The translations under genes were made by a program, and so were the position numbers. Below the pieces are notes generated by a model. That model was given only the letters and a program-made list of their open reading frames with translations, made no database searches and was not told the origin of the DNA. 64,000 nucleotides of DNA from Phenylobacterium montanum (GTDB lineage: Bacteria; Pseudomonadota; Alphaproteobacteria; Caulobacterales; Caulobacteraceae): the NCBI RefSeq assembly GCF_018135625.1, contig NZ_CP073078.1, positions 4,682,501 through 4,746,500 on the forward strand. Direction: 5' to 3'. Position 1 is the first letter of the stretch, and each line of letters opens with the position of its first letter. Shown here one piece after another: positions 1 to 8,247 of the stretch.

Positions 1-699
1 CATTTCCTGCGGCGATTCGGAGGGCTCGTTCTCGCCCTCCTCGCTGTCCTGGCTCTCGTCGCCGAGGTCTTCGCCCAGGTCGAGGTCCTTGATGATCGAG
101 CGCGCGACCCGGGCGAAGGCGGCCTGGTCGTCGAGCTGATCGATCAGCCGGTTCAGGTCCTCGCCGGCCTTGGCCTCGATGGTGGCACGGTGGCGGTCGA
201 CCAGCAGCTTGGCGCTGTCGGGCGGCGCCTCGCCGGTGAGGCGTTCGCGCACCATCAGGCCGACGATGTCGGCCAGGGGCGGGGGTGCGTTCTCGTCGAT
301 CCGGTTCAGCCCCTTGCGCTCGCAGGCCTGCTCCAGCACCGCGGCCAGGTTGGCGCGCACCCCGCCTAGGGCGTTGGCGCCGATGGCCTCGATGCGCGCC
401 TGCTCCACCGCCTCGAAGATCGCCTTGCCGTTCGGCGAGTGCGGGCAGAGCCGGGCGTGGGCGGCCGGGTCATGGTGCGAGATGCGCAGGGCCATCTGAT
501 CGGCCAGGCCGCGTATGCGGGTGGTCTCCTTGCCCGTCAGGTCGCGCGGCGGATGCGGCAGGATCGCGTGGTTGCCCGACAGCTGCGGCCCGTCGCCGGA
601 AAAGGTGACCTCCAGGTCCGCCGACTCGGCCAGGGAGCGGGTCGCCTGGGTCAGGGCGCGCTTGAAGGTGTCGGTGGGGCTTTCAGCTTTGTTCGACAT
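1..699 (-). CDS. cobT: Cobaltochelatase subunit CobT, N-terminal part (gene runs off the window)
   Basis: The first 233 codons of a minus-strand gene whose 3' end lies outside the window. The product begins MSNKAESPTDTFKRAL and has the CobT N-terminal region. It ends in a very acidic stretch (GEDLGDESQDSEEGENEPSE), which matches the acidic linker that precedes the VWA domain in CobT. CobT works with CobS as the AAA+/MIDAS chaperone that drives cobalt insertion into hydrogenobyrinate a,c-diamide in aerobic vitamin B12 synthesis. The ATG at 699-697 is the natural start. The VWA domain itself cannot be seen here. Confidence 0.88.
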   Translation of the reverse strand, partial: MSNKAESPTDTFKRALTQATRSLAESADLEVTFSGDGPQLSGNHAILPHPPRDLTGKETTRIRGLADQMALRISHHDPAAHARLCPHSPNGKAIFEAVEQARIEAIGANALGGVRANLAAVLEQACERKGLNRIDENAPPPLADIVGLMVRERLTGEAPPDSAKLLVDRHRATIEAKAGEDLNRLIDQLDDQAAFARVARSIIKDLDLGEDLGDESQDSEEGENEPSESPQEM

Positions 700-805
700 G
701 GCGTTCCGTCATAGCGCGCGATCGCCCTTGCGCGAAAGCCGATTTCGGATCGCGGCGAGCGGAGCTAGGCTTTACCCAACGACACCTGATCTGGAGGCTG
801 ACGCC

Positions 806-1162
806 TTGGCCAACTTCATCCTGCGCGCCCTGATCTCGGCCCTCGGCCTGTGGGTCGCATCGCTGTTGCTGCGGCATTCAATGACGGTGGAGTCCCTGGG
901 CAGCCTCCTGGCCGCCGCCGTGCTCCTGGGCCTGGCCAACGCCATCGTGCGGCCGATCCTGGTGATCCTGACCTTGCCGATCAGCATCATCACGCTCGGC
1001 CTGTTCCTCTTGGTGATCAACGGCCTGATGGTGCTTTTGGTCTCGCACCTGCTTCATGGGTTCCGTGTCCACGGCCTGATCCCCGCCATCGAGGTCTCGG
1101 TGATCGTCTGGATCACCGGCCTTGTTGGCTCGTCGCTGCTGGGCGAGGACGACCGGCGCTAG
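806..1162 (+). CDS. YvlD / phage-holin-4 family membrane protein
   Basis: A 118-residue, very hydrophobic protein with about four predicted membrane helices. It has the family hallmark of a central segment like LANAIVRPILVILTLPISIITLGLF, where LxNxxxRPxLxxLxxPxxxxTxGLF is the conserved core of YvlD-type proteins. The start is taken as TTG at 806 because GGAGG at 793-797 sits eight bases upstream. The longer reading frame to the left overlaps the cobT start region and is not needed. The function of the family is unknown; the holin label is only by fold. Probably inner membrane. Confidence 0.75.
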   Translation: MANFILRALISALGLWVASLLLRHSMTVESLGSLLAAAVLLGLANAIVRPILVILTLPISIITLGLFLLVINGLMVLLVSHLLHGFRVHGLIPAIEVSVIVWITGLVGSSLLGEDDRR

Positions 1163-1217
1163 TTGACTTCACGGTTTGTGTGATCACAGTCTTGGGCTTC
1201 CACGCCCGGAGGCAGCC

Positions 1218-1667
1218 ATGACCGTGACCGTCCGCCCGCTCGAGCCTGGCGACCATGCGGCGTGGCTGACGCTCTGGCGCGGCTACCTGGCCTTCTACCA
1301 GGCCGATATCCCGGATGAGATCACCGCCCTGACCTGGGATCGGCTGCTGGACCCGACCCAGGCGATGTTTGGCGCGGCGGCGGTCTCGCAGGGCGTCGTG
1401 GTCGGCTTTGTCCACTGGCTGACCCACCCCTCGACCTGGGCGCGGGGGCCTTATGTCTATCTGGAGGACCTGTTCGTGGGGCCCGCCATTCGCGGCGGCG
1501 GCGCAGGCCGAACCTTGATCGAGCATGTCTACGGCTGGGCCGCCCAGGCCGGCTCTCCCCAGGTCTACTGGCTGACCCAGGAGACCAACGCCGTCGCGCG
1601 TCTGCTCTACGACCGCATCGCCGAGCGGAGCGGCTTCATCCACTACGCCAAGACGATCGGCAGCTAA
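1218..1667 (+). CDS. GNAT family N-acetyltransferase
   Basis: 149 residues, the usual size of a single GNAT domain. Motif A, the acetyl-CoA pyrophosphate loop, is visible as EDLFVGPAIRGGGAGRTLIEHV, with R/GxGxxG-like RGGGAG. It is followed by a C-terminal segment VYWLTQETNAVARLLYDRIAERSGFIHYAK typical of motif B. A GGAGG at 1208-1212 precedes the ATG at 1218; the upstream in-frame ATG lacks a site. The acceptor substrate cannot be told from sequence. The next gene is convergent, with a palindromic repeat between them. Confidence 0.85.
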   Translation: MTVTVRPLEPGDHAAWLTLWRGYLAFYQADIPDEITALTWDRLLDPTQAMFGAAAVSQGVVVGFVHWLTHPSTWARGPYVYLEDLFVGPAIRGGGAGRTLIEHVYGWAAQAGSPQVYWLTQETNAVARLLYDRIAERSGFIHYAKTIGS

Positions 1668-1704
1668 AGCGGGTCGGAATTTACCGGAAACGCCGTTCTC
1701 AAAT

Positions 1705-1736
1705 CCGCTCATCCCGGCATTCGCCGGGATGAGCGG
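1705..1736. repeat. Palindromic repeat, family A, solo hairpin
   Basis: Perfect 14-base arms around the four-base loop ATTC, with the core CTCATCCCGGC / GCCGGGATGAG. It lies between two convergent genes. Larger members of the same family occur at 35137-35262 and 46340-46465, and a variant at 30687-30771. It may help end transcription from both sides, but there is no strong T-run. Confidence 0.9.
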
Positions 1737-1770
1737 TTGAAAAATCGGATCAATCTAAATTCAACAGGCT

Positions 1771-2217
1771 CTAGAAATTCGCCGATCCGAGCCTGCGTCG
1801 CTCGGTGGACAGGGCCAGTTCCTTCCAGATCGCCTCATTGAGGGCCGCCGCGGCGGGTTCAGCGATCACCTCGACGGCGGCGTGCAGTTCGATCAAGGCG
1901 GCCCGCAGTTCGGCGTTCGCAACGTCGAGGGCGCTGACGCGGAAATTGGTCTCCGGGGTTCCGGCCAGGCGCTGCAGCCGCGCAGCCAGATCAGCCGGCA
2001 GGCCCAGTCCGACCGCCTGGCTGAACAGGCCGCGGATCGCGGCGTTCTCCTCGATCCGCCAGGCCGCCGCCCGGTCGAACTCCTCGGCGGTCGCTCCCAG
2101 CACGCCGGCGGTCAGGGCCAGGGAGCCGGCCAGGTAGGCGGGCTGGACCTGGGGCGCGATCTCCATCGCCAGGCGCCCGGCCAGGTCGGCCAGGACAAGG
2201 GTGACGTCGGGTTTCAT
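1771..2217 (-). CDS. DUF6285-like small protein, copy 1 (kinase partner?)
   Basis: 148 residues, mostly helical. The ATG at 2217 overlaps the stop of the upstream phosphotransferase gene (ATGA), so the two are translationally coupled. It resembles the 128-residue product at 6309-6695 in size, helical pattern (LAxxxxRLAMEIAPQ...; TAFQTRVAVNALEMMRRQLD) and its place after a phosphotransferase gene. I assign both to the DUF6285 group by context and resemblance. In Pseudomonas levulinate catabolism the small protein LvaB is needed together with the kinase LvaA, so a similar helper role is possible. That role is inference. Confidence 0.65.
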   Translation of the reverse strand: MKPDVTLVLADLAGRLAMEIAPQVQPAYLAGSLALTAGVLGATAEEFDRAAAWRIEENAAIRGLFSQAVGLGLPADLAARLQRLAGTPETNFRVSALDVANAELRAALIELHAAVEVIAEPAAAALNEAIWKELALSTERRRLGSANF

Positions 2218-3242
2218 AGCCGCCCCATCAGATGCAGGGCGGCCCGGTCCTGGGCGTTGCCCATCAGCCAGGCCGAATAGATCAGGATCGGGTCGCGGTT
2301 CTCGCCGTCGGCCCAGGCCTTGGCGCTGGAGACCCAGATGCCCTGGCCCTTGACGCAGTTGAAGATCTCCCACCAGCGCAGGGCCACGGGGTCGGCCTTC
2401 AGGCCCGAGGCGCGCTCCCAGATGGCGACCGCCGCCTCACGCGTGGCCAGGCCGCCGACCCGCTCGTCCTTGGCCCAGCGCCAGATCGGATTGAAGCTCC
2501 AGGCGAGATCCTCCAGCGGGTCGCCCAGATGGGCCATCTCCCAGTCGAGAATCCCGTGGATGCCGCCCTGGGCGTCATAGAGGAAGTTGCCGGTTCGATA
2601 GTCGCCATGCACCAGGCTGATCTTCTGCGCCGGCGGCGGGGGATTGGCCTTCAGCCAGCGGATCGCGGCGCGGATGATCGGCTGCGGCGCCAATTCGTCC
2701 TCGTCGATCACGCCTTCCCAATAGGCCAGTTCGCGCTTCCAGCTCTCGTCCGCCGCCACCGGCTCGAAGGCGCCCATCAGGTCCAGTTGGTCCGGGTCGG
2801 CCTTGGCGATTTCGCCCAGGATGGTCCACTTGCGCTCGGCGAAGGCGGCGTGATGGGCGGCATAGGGCGGGGCCAGGATCACCATCGGGCTGGCCTCGAA
2901 GCCGGCGATCTCCTGGGCGATGAAGAAGGGGTGGCCCAGATGGGCCTCGTCCTCCTCCAGCCACAGCATCCTGGGCACCGGCACGGCCGAGCCCTCGAAC
3001 GCCCGGTACGCCGCGAACTCGATCCGCCGCTGGGTGTCGATCAGGCTTGACGGCGGGTCGCGGCGCAGGATCAGCGGCTCTTCGACCCGCGTTTCCTCTG
3101 CGTTCAGATAGGAGAGGCGGAAGCGATAGGTCTCGCGCGAGGCCCCGCCGGAAATGCGGGCGAGGGCCGTGACGGTGACTTCGCGCGCCTCGGGCAAGCG
3201 GTGGGCGATGTAGGCGGCGAGTTGGGACTCGAGGGTTTCCAT
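2214..3242 (-). CDS. Phosphotransferase family protein, copy 1 (APH/ACAD10-kinase/LvaA type)
   Basis: 342 residues of aminoglycoside-phosphotransferase-like kinase fold. It has an N-terminal glycine-rich ISGGASRETYRF loop (about 30-41), the catalytic HGDYRTGN at 212-219 with Asp214, and the metal-binding DWE at 233-235 followed by HLGDPLEDLAW. These acyl-CoA-gene-linked members phosphorylate hydroxyacyl-CoAs (LvaA, the ACAD10/11 kinase domain) and not antibiotics. ATG at 3242 overlaps the P450 stop as TGATG; a GTG three bases earlier is an alternative. It is co-transcribed with the P450 upstream and the DUF6285 gene downstream. Confidence 0.88.
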   Translation of the reverse strand: METLESQLAAYIAHRLPEAREVTVTALARISGGASRETYRFRLSYLNAEETRVEEPLILRRDPPSSLIDTQRRIEFAAYRAFEGSAVPVPRMLWLEEDEAHLGHPFFIAQEIAGFEASPMVILAPPYAAHHAAFAERKWTILGEIAKADPDQLDLMGAFEPVAADESWKRELAYWEGVIDEDELAPQPIIRAAIRWLKANPPPPAQKISLVHGDYRTGNFLYDAQGGIHGILDWEMAHLGDPLEDLAWSFNPIWRWAKDERVGGLATREAAVAIWERASGLKADPVALRWWEIFNCVKGQGIWVSSAKAWADGENRDPILIYSAWLMGNAQDRAALHLMGRL

Positions 3243-4510
3243 CACGCCAATTCAAACGCGATCGGCAGGGTCTTCGGTCCGTTGACGAAAACGGCCTGGG
3301 ACATCTTCGGCTCGCCGTTCAGCCGCACCGATTTGATCCGGGGCAAGAGCTCCTCGTAGAGGATGCGCATCTCCATCTTGGCCAGGTGCTGGCCCAGGCA
3401 CAGGTGCGCGCCGTAGCCGAAGGCCAGCTGCTTGTTGGGCGAGCGGTCGGCGCGGAAGCGGTTCGGCTCGTCGAACACCGTCTCGTCGCGGTTGCCCGAG
3501 GCGTAGCACAGCATCAGCCAATCGCCCTTGCCGATCTTCTGACCGCCCACCTCGGCGTCCGCGGTGGCCGAGCGCATGAAGGTCTTGACCGGGGTGGTCC
3601 AGCGGATCGCCTCGTCGATCAGGCCGGGCACGCGCGACAGGTCCTCCTTCACCCAGGCGAGCTGGTCGGGGTTGTCGCACAGGGCCCACATGGCCCCGCC
3701 GGTGGTCGAGGAGGTGGTGTCGTGGCCCGCCGTGGCCACGATCACGTAGTAGCTCATGGCCTCGAATTCCGAGATCGGCTGGCCGTCGATCTGGCTGTTG
3801 GCGATCACGGTGGCCAGGTCGCCTGTAGGATGGGCCCGGCGGTCGGCGCTGATCTTGGCGAAGTACTGGTAGAAGTCGGCGATCACCTGCTGGATCGGCC
3901 CCAGGTCCTCCGGCTCCTTCGACTCCTTCGGCGTGCGGCCCAGCTCGGGATCGGCGGCGCCGAACAGCTCCTGGGTCAGCATCAGCATGCGCGGCTCGTC
4001 GGCCTCCGGCACGCCCAGGATCTCCATCACCACGTGCAGCGGGTAGTGCAGGGCGATCTCGCGCACGAAGTCGCATTCGCCGCCGGTAGCGACCATCCGC
4101 TCGACCGCCGCCCGGGCGATGGCGCGAATGCGCTCCTCCAGCTTCTTGATGTTCTGCGGCATGAACCAGGCCTGGGTCAGGGCGCGGTATTTCGGATGGT
4201 CGGGCGCGTCCATCTGCACCAGGCTGCGCACCAGGTGCGGGCTGCCGCCGGTCAGCTTGCGCACCCGCGCGTCGACCTCGCGGCTGGTGATGGTGGTGGC
4301 CAGGTCGCCGGAATGGAAGAGGTCGTTCTGGCGGCTGATCTCCAGGATGTCGGCGTGCCGCGTCACCACCCAGAACGGATCGAAGCCCTCCGGCTGGGCC
4401 ACGGCCAGGGGCTTGTTGGCCCTCAGCCAGGCATAGGCGTCGAAAATCCGGCTGTCGGCATAGGCCGTCGGATTGACGATGGTCTCGGCGATATCCTGGG
4501 GAACCCGCAC
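3242..4510 (-). CDS. Cytochrome P450
   Basis: A 422-residue soluble bacterial P450. The oxygen-activating I-helix AGHDTT is at 261-266, the K-helix ExxR (EAIR) at 300-303, and the haem loop FGYGAHLCLG at 364-373 with Cys371 as thiolate ligand. The style resembles the CYP124/125/142 group, which hydroxylates lipid and sterol side chains, but the subfamily needs a tree. It is first in an operon with a hydroxyacyl-CoA-kinase-like gene and a DUF6285 gene, which suggests it makes the hydroxy group that is later phosphorylated. It is divergent from a TetR gene 96 bases away. Confidence 0.93.
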   Translation of the reverse strand: MRVPQDIAETIVNPTAYADSRIFDAYAWLRANKPLAVAQPEGFDPFWVVTRHADILEISRQNDLFHSGDLATTITSREVDARVRKLTGGSPHLVRSLVQMDAPDHPKYRALTQAWFMPQNIKKLEERIRAIARAAVERMVATGGECDFVREIALHYPLHVVMEILGVPEADEPRMLMLTQELFGAADPELGRTPKESKEPEDLGPIQQVIADFYQYFAKISADRRAHPTGDLATVIANSQIDGQPISEFEAMSYYVIVATAGHDTTSSTTGGAMWALCDNPDQLAWVKEDLSRVPGLIDEAIRWTTPVKTFMRSATADAEVGGQKIGKGDWLMLCYASGNRDETVFDEPNRFRADRSPNKQLAFGYGAHLCLGQHLAKMEMRILYEELLPRIKSVRLNGEPKMSQAVFVNGPKTLPIAFELA

Positions 4511-4587
4511 GTCCGCTTCCTCCCTCGCATCGCCGCGGTCGCCCGTTCGGGTCTGTCGTTGCCGGCGTCTTGCTATACGGCCAACAA

Positions 4588-4596
4588 CTAAGTTAG
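4588..4596. promoter_or_regulatory. Candidate TetR operator in the P450/tetR divergent region
   Basis: CTAAGTTAG is a short dyad in the 96-base gap between the divergent P450 and TetR genes, 11 bases before the GTG of tetR. Its position would allow it to control both operons. The dyad is short, so this is tentative. Confidence 0.35.
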
Positions 4597-4606
4597 GGTC
4601 GAAGGC

Positions 4607-5272
4607 GTGTCAACGACAGCCGCGCCCCCACCCGTATCCCAGCGCCGATCTCAGGCCGAGCGCCGCGACGAGTCCGAGCGGCTGCTGGTCGAGGCCACCT
4701 TGAAGGTGGTCGCCGAGCAGGGCGTCAGCGCCGCGACCTTCGAGGAGATCGGCCGCGCCGCCGGCTACAGCCGCGGCCTCGCCACCCAGAAGTTCGGCTC
4801 CAAGGCCGGCCTGGCCGAGGCGGTGATCGCCTATCTGCACCGGGCGCGCGAGGCGGTGCTGGAGGCTGACCATGTGGGCGAGATGCCCGCCTTCGAGGCC
4901 ATCGCCTACTATGTCGAAAGCCACCTGCGCAGCCTCAGCCTGGCGGCCGATGGGCGGGCCTATTTCATGCTGCTGGGCGCCGCCGTCGCCGACGCCAACG
5001 CCCAAAGGCCCGCCTTCGCCGCCTCGCACGATCGGGTCCGCGTCTGGCTGAGGAGCCAGCTCGAGCGCGGCCAGGCGAGCGGCGACATCCGCGCCGATGT
5101 TGACCCGGACGCTGGCGCGCTCATGATCGGCAGCCTGATGCTGGGCCTCAGCATCCAGTGGCTGATCGACCCCGGCATGGACCTGGAGCCGATCCGCCGG
5201 ACCACCATCCAGACCCTGCGCCAGAGCCTTCTGGCCGCGGGCGGAACCACGAGCGTCGCGAAGGAGTCCTGA
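4607..5272 (+). CDS. TetR/AcrR family transcriptional regulator
   Basis: 221 residues. The N-terminal helix-turn-helix reads ATFEEIGRAAGYSRGLATQKFGSKAGLAEAVIAYL (about residues 40-75), preceded by a basic RRSQAERRDESERLL helix. The C-terminal part is a ligand-binding all-helical domain. It starts with GTG at 4607. Its stop overlaps the next ATG (TGATG), so it heads the kinase-DUF6285-acyl-CoA dehydrogenase operon and sits divergent to the P450 operon. It is the obvious candidate to repress both in response to an acyl-CoA or lipid-like inducer. Confidence 0.9.
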   Translation: MSTTAAPPPVSQRRSQAERRDESERLLVEATLKVVAEQGVSAATFEEIGRAAGYSRGLATQKFGSKAGLAEAVIAYLHRAREAVLEADHVGEMPAFEAIAYYVESHLRSLSLAADGRAYFMLLGAAVADANAQRPAFAASHDRVRVWLRSQLERGQASGDIRADVDPDAGALMIGSLMLGLSIQWLIDPGMDLEPIRRTTIQTLRQSLLAAGGTTSVAKES

Positions 5273-6303
5273 TGAGCGCCACGCCAGAGCGCCGCGGCGA
5301 GGACGGCGAACCTTCAGCGTTCGAACAAACGTTCGAACGCGGCTTGGAGGCCATGGCCGGACGCATCGACCCTGAGGCGAGCGGCATAGCCGGCCTGAAA
5401 CGCCTTTCCGGCGGCGCCAGCCAGGAGCTGTGGCGTTTCGACCTGATCAAGGGCGAGGCGAAGAGGCCGGTTATCCTGCGCCGCGCGCCGGGCGGCGACC
5501 GCGTCTCCGAGACCGCGGTGGGGCTGGAAAACGAGGCCGCCCTGATCGTCGCCGCCGCCAAGGCCGGCGTGCCCGTGCCGCCGGTGCTCTATGTGCTGCA
5601 GCCGGGGGACGGCCTCGGCCGCGGCTTCGTCATGGGTTTCGTCGAGGGCGAGACGCTCGGCGGGCGTATCGTCAAGGGCGAGGCGTTCGCCGAGGTCCGC
5701 CCGCGCCTGGCCCGCCAGTGCGGCGAGATCATCGCCAAGATCCACACCCTCGACCCCGCCGACTTCCCCGGCCTGCGCCGCTCGACCGCGCGGGGCGTGC
5801 TGGAGCAGTACCATGCCTCCTACCGCGCCTCGAACTGGCCGCGGCCGGTGTTCGACCTGGCTTTCCGCTGGCTCTCCGAGCACTGCCCGCCGGACCCGGA
5901 GCGGCCCTGCCTGGTGCATGGCGACTTTCGGAACGGCAACCTGATGTTCGGCCCCGACGGGGTGCGCGCCGTGCTGGACTGGGAGCTGGCCCACGTCGGG
6001 GATCCCATGGAAGATCTTGGATGGATCTGCGTCAATTCCTGGCGCTTCGGCCAGGTGCACAAGACCGTCGGCGGCTTCGGCGACCTCAATGACCTGTTCG
6101 ACGGCTATGAGGCCGCCAGCGGCGCCCGCCTCGACCGCGCCGCCGCCAAGTGGTGGGAGGTGTTGGGCTCGCTGAAATGGGGGGTGATGTGCGCCGGCAT
6201 GCCGCCGGTGTTCCGCACCGTCGATCCCACCGTCGAGCGGGCGGTGATCGCCCGCCGGGCCTCGGAGACCGAGGTCGACCTGATGCGCCTTCTCGCGAGC
6301 TGA
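5272..6303 (+). CDS. Phosphotransferase family protein, copy 2 (APH/ACAD10-kinase/LvaA type)
   Basis: 343 residues, a paralogue of the product at 2214-3242. The glycine-rich LSGGASQELWRF lies at about 45-56, the catalytic HGDFRNGN at 216-223 (Asp218) and the metal site DWE at 236-238, followed by AHVGDPMEDLGW. The ATG at 5272 shares bases with the tetR stop. It is followed five bases later by a DUF6285 gene and then an acyl-CoA dehydrogenase gene, the order seen for lvaA-lvaB-lvaC. In that pathway the kinase phosphorylates 4-hydroxyvaleryl-CoA. The true acyl chain here is unknown and could be larger. Confidence 0.88.
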   Translation: MSATPERRGEDGEPSAFEQTFERGLEAMAGRIDPEASGIAGLKRLSGGASQELWRFDLIKGEAKRPVILRRAPGGDRVSETAVGLENEAALIVAAAKAGVPVPPVLYVLQPGDGLGRGFVMGFVEGETLGGRIVKGEAFAEVRPRLARQCGEIIAKIHTLDPADFPGLRRSTARGVLEQYHASYRASNWPRPVFDLAFRWLSEHCPPDPERPCLVHGDFRNGNLMFGPDGVRAVLDWELAHVGDPMEDLGWICVNSWRFGQVHKTVGGFGDLNDLFDGYEAASGARLDRAAAKWWEVLGSLKWGVMCAGMPPVFRTVDPTVERAVIARRASETEVDLMRLLAS

Positions 6304-6308
6304 CGCCG

Positions 6309-6695
6309 ATGCAGGACCAGCCCCATCCCAGCGAAGTGATCGGCGCCGTCGCCGAATTCCTGCGCAACACGGTGATTCCCAAGGCCGATCCCCTGACCGC
6401 CTTCCAGACCCGCGTCGCCGTCAACGCGCTTGAGATGATGCGTCGCCAGCTCGACCTGGCCCCCGCCGCCGAGGCGGCCGAGCTGGAGCGGCTGAAGGTC
6501 ATCCTCGGCCATGACGGAACGCTGGCCGAGCTGAACGCCGAGCTGTCGTCAAAGATCGCCGAAGGCGCACTGGACCTTACGGCGCCCGGCTTGCGCGATC
6601 ATCTCTGGACCACCACCCTGGACAAGCTGGCGGTCGATCAGCCGACCTACGCCGCCTATCGCGCGGCCCTGCAAGAACACGAACAGAAGAGCTGA
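6309..6695 (+). CDS. DUF6285-like small protein, copy 2
   Basis: 128 residues, helical, with no signal peptide or membrane segment. The core HPSEVIGAVAEFLRNTVIPKA and FQTRVAVNALEMMRRQLDLAP is amphipathic. It sits five bases after the phosphotransferase stop and 14 bases before the acyl-CoA dehydrogenase ATG, so it is clearly in the same operon. Size and position match LvaB, a small protein required together with the LvaA kinase in levulinate use. Homology to LvaB is my inference from context. A second such gene follows the other phosphotransferase at 1771-2217. Confidence 0.7.
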   Translation: MQDQPHPSEVIGAVAEFLRNTVIPKADPLTAFQTRVAVNALEMMRRQLDLAPAAEAAELERLKVILGHDGTLAELNAELSSKIAEGALDLTAPGLRDHLWTTTLDKLAVDQPTYAAYRAALQEHEQKS

Positions 6696-6709
6696 CGAGG
6701 AGAACGCCC

Positions 6710-8059
6710 ATGGACTTCGCCCTGGACCCGGAACTGGTCGAATACCTCGCCGAGCTGGACCGCTTCATCGAGGCCGAGATCAAGCCCATCGAGCAGCTGG
6801 ACGACAATATCCGCTTCTTCGACCATCGCCGCGAACACGCGCGCACCGACTGGGACAATGACGGCCTGCCGCGCCAGGAGTGGGAGGATCTCCTGGCCGT
6901 GGCGCGCAAGAAGGCCGACGAGGCCGGTCACCTGCGCTACGCCTGGCCCAAGGAGATGGGCGGCAAGGGCGGCACCAACCTCGCCATGGCGGTGATCCGC
7001 GAGCACCTGGCGGCCAAGGGGCTTGGCCTGCACAACGACCTGCAGAACGAGCACTCGATCGTCGGCAACAATCCCTTTGTGCTGATGTTCAAGGCCTTCG
7101 CCACCAACGCCCAGTACGAGATGTACGGCGAACGGCTGCTGAAGGGGGAAATCCGCGCCGCCTTCGGCCTGACCGAACCCAATCACGGCTCGGACGCCAC
7201 CTTCATGGAGACCCGCGCGGTCCGCGAAGAGAAGGACGGGGTTTCCGGCTGGCGCATCAACGGCCAGAAGATGTGGACCACCGGCATGCATGTGGTCAGC
7301 CACATCATGGTGTTCGCCCGCACCAGCGGCAAGGACGGCGACGCCACCGGCATCACCGTGTTCCTGGTCCCCGCCGACGATCCCGGGGTGAAGATCGAAG
7401 AGTGGATGTGGACCTTCAACATGCCCACCGACCACCCGCGCGTCTCCCTGACCAACATCTGGGTTCCGGACGAGGCGATCTGGGGCGTCGAGGGCAGGGG
7501 CCTGGGCCTCGGCCAGAGCTTCGTGCACCAGAACCGCATCCGCCAGGCGGCCTCGTCCCTGGGCGCGGCGGTCTATTGCATCAACGAAAGCGTCAAGTAC
7601 GCGCGGCTCCGGAAGCCCTTCGGCAAGGCCCTGTCCGAGAACCAGGCCATCCAGTGGCCGCTGGTCGAGCTGAACACCCAGGCCGAGATGCTGCGCCTGC
7701 TGATCCGCAAGACCGCCTGGGAGATGGACCAGCTGGACCACAAGGAGATCGAGCGCCAGATCTCGGACAAGGTCTCCATGTGCAACTACTGGGGCAACCG
7801 CCTCTGCTGCGAGGCCGCCGACCGGGCCATGCAGGTGCACGGCGGCATCGGCTATTCGCGGCACAAGGCCTTCGAACACATCTATCGCCACCACCGCCGC
7901 TATCGCATCACCGAGGGCTCGGAAGAGATCCAGATGCGCAAGGTCGCGGCGTTCCTGTTCGGCTATCTGGGCCCCAAGCGCCAGGAATTCGCCGAGCTGG
8001 AGAAGCGCTACGACGAGCTGCGCGCGTCGGGCCTGAACGACCGCGAGATCGAGATTTAG
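6710..8059 (+). CDS. Acyl-CoA dehydrogenase family protein (LvaC/ACAD10-11 like by context)
   Basis: 449 residues with the full acyl-CoA dehydrogenase fold. The FAD/substrate signature FGLTEPNHGSD is at 152-162, WRINGQKMWTTG lies in the middle beta domain, and the C-terminal signature HRRYRITEGSEEIQ has a Glu at 402 in the ITEG position that often carries the catalytic base. GAGGAG at 6697-6702 precedes the ATG. Because it follows a kinase/DUF6285 pair it may remove phosphate from a phosphorylated acyl-CoA to make an enoyl-CoA, as LvaC and ACAD10/11 do, and not perform simple alpha-beta dehydrogenation. Flavoprotein, cytoplasmic. Confidence 0.92.
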   Translation: MDFALDPELVEYLAELDRFIEAEIKPIEQLDDNIRFFDHRREHARTDWDNDGLPRQEWEDLLAVARKKADEAGHLRYAWPKEMGGKGGTNLAMAVIREHLAAKGLGLHNDLQNEHSIVGNNPFVLMFKAFATNAQYEMYGERLLKGEIRAAFGLTEPNHGSDATFMETRAVREEKDGVSGWRINGQKMWTTGMHVVSHIMVFARTSGKDGDATGITVFLVPADDPGVKIEEWMWTFNMPTDHPRVSLTNIWVPDEAIWGVEGRGLGLGQSFVHQNRIRQAASSLGAAVYCINESVKYARLRKPFGKALSENQAIQWPLVELNTQAEMLRLLIRKTAWEMDQLDHKEIERQISDKVSMCNYWGNRLCCEAADRAMQVHGGIGYSRHKAFEHIYRHHRRYRITEGSEEIQMRKVAAFLFGYLGPKRQEFAELEKRYDELRASGLNDREIEI

Positions 8060-8090
8060 AACTTGTCTGGTTCGCCTCAGCGCGGGGCGA

Positions 8091-8215
8091 GCCCCCTCCA
8101 CCATGCTGCGCATGGTCCCCCTCCCCCAATGGGGGAGGAATTGATCACAGATCGCGCCGCCGCCATTCCTCCCCCTCTGGGGGAGGGGGACCACCCGAAG
8201 GGTGGTGGAGGGGGC
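8091..8215. repeat. Nested inverted repeat, family B
   Basis: Two arms of about 50 bases, roughly 80 percent complementary, each containing its own small hairpins (CCCCCTCCACCA...; CCTCCCCCA/TGGGGGAGG). The element fills the gap between the acyl-CoA dehydrogenase and the next gene. As RNA it would fold into a long branched stem and may reduce read-through or stabilise the upstream message. Confidence 0.85.
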
Positions 8216-8247
8216 CACCACCAGCCTAGCCGAAAGGACGCGAGACC

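Noticed and set aside
515-805. N-terminal extension of the YvlD-type protein
   Set aside because: It overlaps the cobT start and reads through low-quality protein sequence; TTG 806 has a good ribosome site.
5322-5341. GTTCGAACAAACGTTCGAAC as a LexA box
   Set aside because: Spacing is eight bases, not seven, and it lies inside the phosphotransferase gene.
6656-8221. Long minus-strand open frame of about 520 codons opposite the acyl-CoA dehydrogenase
   Set aside because: It is antisense to a gene with intact catalytic motifs and has no family features. High-GC DNA produces many such frames.
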